Assembly (NCBI GenBank): GCA_965218555.1
Contig: OZ244625.1
Location: forward strand, 868,001 to 932,000
Source: JAPPLB01 sp965218555
GTDB taxonomy: Bacteria > Acidobacteriota > Terriglobia > Bryobacterales > UBA6623
Reading direction: 5' to 3'
DNA: 64,000 nucleotides
Under the pieces are notes generated by a model that was not told the DNA's origin, did no database searches, and saw only the letters and a program-made list of their open reading frames with translations. How positions within the stretch are numbered: position 1 is the stretch's first letter; the number at the start of each line of letters is the position of its first letter. The position numbers and the translations under genes are program-made. Positions 60,209 to 64,000 of this stretch are shown one piece after another.

Positions 60209-63200
60209 ATGACCATCCCGACGATATTCGAGACATGCCGGCCGCGAGCGGATGTTCTCAAGGGAGCGATTAGCGAGGCCGACTTCGCGGCGGACCTGGC
60301 ACAGGTCATTGTCGGCAAGGGAAACGAGGAGTACCTCGATCCGGGACGCTTCTTCGCCAATACCTATCCCACCAGGGGCCTCAAAAACCTGCTTGACAAT
60401 GTGTGCCGGCGGCTGACCGGAACGGGCGGTGAAGTCGCGCCGATTTTCCGGCTCGACACCTCCTACGGCGGCGGCAAGACCCACGGGCTGATCGCGTTGT
60501 GTCATGCCGCACGCGGCCTGCAGGGGGTGTCGGGTATTGCGGAGTTCGTCGATCCTTCCCTTCTGCCGCAGAGCCATGTCCGCGTCGCCGCCTTCGACGG
60601 CGGAAATGCCGACCCGGCCAACGGGCGGAAGATGAAAGAAGGTCTTCTTGCTTACACTCCCTGGGGCGAGATGGCTTATGCGCTTGCCGGCGAGGGCGGA
60701 TATGAGCGGGTGCGCAAGAGCGACGAAAGCCGCATCGCTCCCGGCGCCGAGACCTTGCGCGAACTGTTCGGCGGCGAGCCGGTGCTGATCCTGCTCGACG
60801 AGTTGTCGGTTTACCTGCGCAAGGTGCGCAACCTGAGGACCGGCCGCGATCAGTTGACGGCGTTTTTGACCTCGCTGTTCCAGGCGGTGGAAGGAGCGCC
60901 CAACGCCGCCCTGGTCTATACGCTGGCGATCGGCAAGGACGGCCGGGCGACCGACGCCTACAACGAAGAGAACCAGTTCATCGCCGACAACATGGCGGAA
61001 GCCGAGAGCGTTTCCGCGCGCAAGGCGACGCTCTTGAACCCCACCGAAGAGGACGAGACGGTTCAGGTGCTGCGCCGCCGGCTGTTCGCGTCCGTTGATG
61101 AGGCAGCGATTCCGTCGGTTACGGATGCCTACCGGGCGCTTTGGGGAGCCAACAAAGAGTCCTTGGCCGGCGATGCCGCCCGCTCCGAAACCGTCGAAAC
61201 CTTCCGGTCGAGCTACCCGCTGCATCCGGAAGTGCTGGAAACCCTGACCGGCAAGACGGCGACGCTCAGCAATTTCCAGCGGGTGCGCGGCATGCTGCGG
61301 CTGTTGGCGCGCACGATCTCGCATCTTTGGGAAGAGAAACCCGGTGACGCGACTGCGATTCATCTTCACCATATCGATCCTGGCCACGAACCGATCCGCC
61401 GGGAGATCGTGACGCGCCTCGGGCAGACCGCCTACCTGCCGGCCATCACCAACGACGTCGCCGCCGGAGCGGTCGGGAAGAAGGCGCTGGCGCAGGAGAT
61501 CGACACCGGGCATCACGGCGGACTGCCGCCGTATGCGGTCTACGTTGCCCGCACCATCTTCATGCACACGCTCGCTTTCAACGATCCGCTCAAAGGAATC
61601 TCACCGGAGCAGTTGCGCTATTCGGTACTGGGTCCCGCAACGGACATCAGCTTTATCGAAGAGGCTCGCAAGAAGTTCATCGCCGACTCCGCTTACCTCG
61701 ACGACCGCCCCGGCGCACCGATGCGTTTTCTCGCCGAAGCCAATCTGCGCCAGATCATTCGCCGCGAGGAGCACCACGTCGATGCCGGGGAAGCACGTGT
61801 CGAGCTGAACGACCGCATCCGCCAGATATTCGGCGGCAAGACGTTCGAGACGGTGCCGTTCCCTGGGGGTCCGTTCGATGTTCCCGACGAGGTTGGCGAC
61901 GGCCGGCCGAAGCTGATCGTCCTGGCCTATGACGGTGTGACCATCGGCAACTCGGTGGAGAACGTGCCTGAGTTGATCGAGCGTATCTATGCACGGAAAG
62001 GATCGGAAGGTTCGGCTTTGAGGGCGCTTCGCAACCATTTGGTGTTCGTGGTCGCCGACGACGCCCGCAAGGAGGAGATGCGCCGCAAGACCTATCATCG
62101 TTTGGCGCTGCGGGAACTGAAAAAGCCGGAACGCCTCATCGATCTGGCGGAGCACCAGCAGGCCCAGGTGCGTGAGATGGAATCCCGATCCGAGCATGCG
62201 CTCGCGCTCGCCATTCAACAGTGCTACCGCCACGTTTTCTACCCGTCCCGCAACCGGATCGGCATGAGTGATGTCGATCTGGCCCACTCGGCGATCGACA
62301 TCCATTCCACCTCCGATCAGCCTGGATCGGGCCAGCAACAGATTGTGCGGGCGTTACGCGACCTCAACAAGCTGAGGCTGTCCGAAGACGAGCCCGACTC
62401 GCCCGCCTACGTGCGCGACCGCACCCCGCTCAAGAAGGGCCAAATCACCCTGCTGGCGCTGAGGGATGAGTTCAGGCGCGATCCCGCCCTGCCCATCCTG
62501 ATTGGCAACGACATCTTCATTCGCGGCGTGCGGCGCGGTATCGAGCAGGGCGAGTACGTCTACCAACGCGGAGAACTGCTGTTCGGGCCGGACGATCCGC
62601 CGGCGGGGATCAGGATCGATGAGCAATCGGTAGTTTTCACCATGGCCTATGCGAAGAATACGGGCATTTGGCCGCGGCCGAAGCCGGATGAGCCGGCGGG
62701 TGGGGAGACCGGCCCGCCGGGTGAGCAGCAGCCGCCCCCGAGCGGCGCGCCAACCGGCCACGGGCCGGGTGGAGGCCAACCTGTTGCAGCGCCGCCCGGG
62801 TCATTCACCGCCGAGGGTGTCCTCAAGGAGGCATTGGTTCAGTTGTGGGAAAAGGCGCGGGCGAAGAAGGTCGAGAACATCGGGGTCTTGACCATTCGCA
62901 TGTTCGAGGCCGGAGACGCTTTCCGGCTGCTCGGCGCCGTCGGAGCCGTATCGGGAGCGAAAAAGATCGTCACCGTCACGGGCGGCTATGAAACCCGCGA
63001 GGGCGGATCGTTCCAGTTGGAGTTCCACGGGCCGGTGCCGGATGCCCAGCCGGTGAAGGAGTTTTTGGAACCCCAGCTTCGGGACGCGAGCACCAAGGAC
63101 ATCGAGGCCGAATTCCGGTTGACCTTCGCCGAAGGTCTGTCCATGCAGGGCGGCGCGGCGGAGAAGCTCACCGAGCGCCTTTCCCGCTTTGCGAGCGGCG

Positions 63201-63238
63201 CGGCCTATGTGTCGGCGACGGCGGAGGTCAAGAAGTAG
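60209..63238 (+). CDS. DUF499 AAA-type ATPase of a defence operon
   Basis: 1009 residues. Walker A in DTSYGGGKTHGLIAL (GGGKTH 87-92), Walker B VLILLDE (192-198), and the family segments FDGGNADPANGR, NFQRVRGMLRLLA and EEHHVDAGEARVELNDRI. A Pro/Gly-rich linker about 825-865 separates a C-terminal domain (VLKEALVQLWEKARAKKVENI). DUF499 proteins are large ATPases found with DNA methyltransferases and helicases in anti-phage gene sets; mechanism unknown. The ATG overlaps the stop of the interrupted HTH gene (ATGA), so IS630 insertion may reduce its expression by polarity and loss of coupling. The next gene starts right after its stop. Confidence 0.9.
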   Translation: MTIPTIFETCRPRADVLKGAISEADFAADLAQVIVGKGNEEYLDPGRFFANTYPTRGLKNLLDNVCRRLTGTGGEVAPIFRLDTSYGGGKTHGLIALCHAARGLQGVSGIAEFVDPSLLPQSHVRVAAFDGGNADPANGRKMKEGLLAYTPWGEMAYALAGEGGYERVRKSDESRIAPGAETLRELFGGEPVLILLDELSVYLRKVRNLRTGRDQLTAFLTSLFQAVEGAPNAALVYTLAIGKDGRATDAYNEENQFIADNMAEAESVSARKATLLNPTEEDETVQVLRRRLFASVDEAAIPSVTDAYRALWGANKESLAGDAARSETVETFRSSYPLHPEVLETLTGKTATLSNFQRVRGMLRLLARTISHLWEEKPGDATAIHLHHIDPGHEPIRREIVTRLGQTAYLPAITNDVAAGAVGKKALAQEIDTGHHGGLPPYAVYVARTIFMHTLAFNDPLKGISPEQLRYSVLGPATDISFIEEARKKFIADSAYLDDRPGAPMRFLAEANLRQIIRREEHHVDAGEARVELNDRIRQIFGGKTFETVPFPGGPFDVPDEVGDGRPKLIVLAYDGVTIGNSVENVPELIERIYARKGSEGSALRALRNHLVFVVADDARKEEMRRKTYHRLALRELKKPERLIDLAEHQQAQVREMESRSEHALALAIQQCYRHVFYPSRNRIGMSDVDLAHSAIDIHSTSDQPGSGQQQIVRALRDLNKLRLSEDEPDSPAYVRDRTPLKKGQITLLALRDEFRRDPALPILIGNDIFIRGVRRGIEQGEYVYQRGELLFGPDDPPAGIRIDEQSVVFTMAYAKNTGIWPRPKPDEPAGGETGPPGEQQPPPSGAPTGHGPGGGQPVAAPPGSFTAEGVLKEALVQLWEKARAKKVENIGVLTIRMFEAGDAFRLLGAVGAVSGAKKIVTVTGGYETREGGSFQLEFHGPVPDAQPVKEFLEPQLRDASTKDIEAEFRLTFAEGLSMQGGAAEKLTERLSRFASGAAYVSATAEVKK

Positions 63239-63718
63239 ATGGCGCGTCTGGAACGGATCTCCCTGGTCAAGACACCCGAGTCGGCGCCGCAGTATGAACT
63301 GCGTGTGCGCAATCACGCACCCGGCGATGCGGAGTACGATATCTGGCAGATGCCGGCGTTGGCAACGCCGCAGGTAACCTCCGCGATTCGCCTTGCCGGC
63401 CTCCGGGGCCGCAATCTGGACCTCATCGAGCACCGTGTTCTGAAACGCCTGGCGCAGTCCGGGATCAAGCTGGGCGCGTACAGGGACAACAGGAAACGCG
63501 GTTACAAGCTGACCGAGGATCTGGCTCTGAAGCTGGGGTTGCTGTTTCGCAGTCTCGCCCCCATGCGCAAGCGCGACAACATGCGGGCGGTGGCGGAAGG
63601 CATCGAGGCCATGGGGGCCGAGGAAGCCGCCTATTGGCTCGGCATGGCCATCCATCGAAAGAACCCGCGGCGCGTGTTGATGGCCTTACGGTCTCTGCTG
63701 ACCGAGCCGAAGCGATGA
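63239..63718 (+). CDS. Small conserved partner of DUF499 ATPase, 159 aa
   Basis: Starts at ATG 63239 directly after the DUF499 stop (TAG-ATG). MARLERISLVKTPESAPQYE, VRNHAPGDAEYDIW, AIRLAGLRGRNLDLIEHRVL, then a helical, basic C-terminal half (LTEDLALKLGLLFRSLAPMR, YWLGMAIHRKNPRRVLMALR). It is a family found behind DUF499 ATPases; no catalytic motif is visible and its role is unknown. The C-terminal half recurs in the next small gene. Confidence 0.8.
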   Translation: MARLERISLVKTPESAPQYELRVRNHAPGDAEYDIWQMPALATPQVTSAIRLAGLRGRNLDLIEHRVLKRLAQSGIKLGAYRDNRKRGYKLTEDLALKLGLLFRSLAPMRKRDNMRAVAEGIEAMGAEEAAYWLGMAIHRKNPRRVLMALRSLLTEPKR

Positions 63719-63978
63719 GACCATGGAAGCTCAACAACCGGACTCGGCCCGGCGGACTTTGCCTTGATGCTGGGTTGCTGTTCCGCACGCTCTCCCCGAT
63801 CCGAAACCGTGATAGACTGCGGGCGGTGGCCGGAGGGATTAGGGCCATGAGAAACGAGCAGGCGGCCTGTTGGCTCGTCATTACGATGCATCGCCAGCAT
63901 CCGCGGCTTGTGCTGATGGCGTTTCGTATCCTCTTGACCGGGCTGACCGTGGCGCCGACCATGCAGGTTGCCTCATGA
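63715..63978 (+). CDS. Diverged partial copy of the preceding small protein, 87 aa
   Basis: ATG 63715 overlaps the upstream stop (ATGA). Residues ~15-68 (LCLDAGLLFRTLSPIRNRDR, RAVAGGIRAMRNEQAACW, HRQHPRLVLMAFRILLTG) match the last half of the 159-residue protein at about half of positions, while the N-terminal half is missing. It is either a tandem-duplicated, truncated paralogue or a decaying copy; the open frame and overlaps on both sides suggest it is still translated. Confidence 0.65.
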   Translation: MRPWKLNNRTRPGGLCLDAGLLFRTLSPIRNRDRLRAVAGGIRAMRNEQAACWLVITMHRQHPRLVLMAFRILLTGLTVAPTMQVAS

Positions 63979-64000
63979 AACGGTGTCGGTCAGGCACCGA
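63975..64000 (+). CDS. Start of a further operon gene (cut by window)
   Basis: ATG 63975 overlaps the preceding stop (ATGA) and opens a frame (MKRCRSGT...) to the window edge. By operon type a DNA methyltransferase would be expected here, but only eight codons are visible. Confidence 0.35.

Larger units (their letters stand above)
58883..60212 (+). pseudogene. Excisionase-type HTH gene split by IS630
   Basis: The 5' part (58883-59005) codes MTETEVMSVQESAEYF, VKARAMYRLVAASEIPGFK: a MerR/excisionase-like winged HTH. Past the IS element the 3' part (60135-60212) codes NQIAQWTESNAAG to GRQS and stops at TGA overlapping the DUF499 ATG. Joining both sides at the TA target gives ...FKVG-SFLTVQLNQIAQWTES, the usual HTH_17 shape, but one base is missing at 58993-58996, so there is also a frameshift. 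The original protein had about 65 residues and was the first gene, perhaps the regulator, of the DUF499 operon. Confidence 0.7.

Overview
The window is GC-rich chromosomal DNA from a Gram-negative bacterium, most likely an Acidobacteriota member of the Bryobacterales/Solibacter type. The signs are lpxC (outer membrane), secreted TPR proteins, DUF3500, DUF5916 and UPF0182 proteins, a fused alpha/beta 2-oxoacid dehydrogenase E1, Tat-exported sulfatase and sugar isomerase, and NHL-repeat and bacterial leucine-rich-repeat (LRR) secreted proteins. The LRR/FN3/cadherin-like proteins and the many repeats would suit a host-associated or metagenome-assembled lineage. The taxonomic call is an inference from gene content; there is no rRNA or tRNA gene in the window.

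Layout. 1-4.4 kb: a minus-strand cluster of two NHL-repeat secreted proteins flanking a small secreted protein. 4.5-7.2 kb: a decayed GAF fragment tail-to-tail with an intact one-protein phosphorelay (GAF-PAS-kinase-receiver-winged helix). 7.4-16 kb: two giant secreted LRR proteins whose 3' ends share a nearly identical ~790 bp block, followed by a tyrosine recombinase. 17-42 kb: ordinary chromosome, with SDR, M48 protease, DUF3500, lpxC, rnc, TPR proteins, eno, HhH lipoprotein, amidohydrolase, acyl-CoA ligase, pyrE, UPF0182, pyrCB with a deleted pyrR, E1 dehydrogenase and DUF72. 42-44.4 kb: an NRAMP-like transporter and a two-gene DUF2283 module, each next to a copy of a 178 bp mobile repeat. 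44.5-49.66 kb (minus): a restriction/defence gene set, namely the 3' tail of a lost gene (probably a methyltransferase), TcmP, a three-Cys (Gp37/Gp68) protein, MntA, a HepT interrupted by a stop codon, and a type III-like restriction helicase-nuclease. 49.66-58.2 kb: sugar isomerase, glucokinase, sulfatase, DUF5916 outer-membrane protein and lytic transglycosylase. 58.6-64 kb (plus): an excisionase-type HTH gene split by a dead IS630 element, a DUF499 AAA ATPase, two related small proteins and the start of a further gene.

The most notable reading is that the two defence blocks look like halves of one operon. Inverting the stretch from base 49658 to a point beyond the window's right edge would place HTH-DUF499-small proteins-(methyltransferase) directly in front of the orphan 3' tail, TcmP, three-Cys, MntA, HepT and the restriction enzyme, all on one strand. 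The genes within each block overlap by a few bases or are nearly adjacent, which supports an operon. A second notable theme is a 178 bp MITE-like palindrome, present in four near-full-length copies, all in one orientation. On its minus strand it carries a Shine-Dalgarno-like sequence, an ATG and an open frame that runs into the downstream gene in three of the four copies.

Other decay or oddities: lpxC has no ATG/GTG/TTG at its homologous start but a CTG behind a perfect AGGAGG; pyrR has lost its PRPP-binding centre; the integrase lacks an obvious first catalytic arginine.
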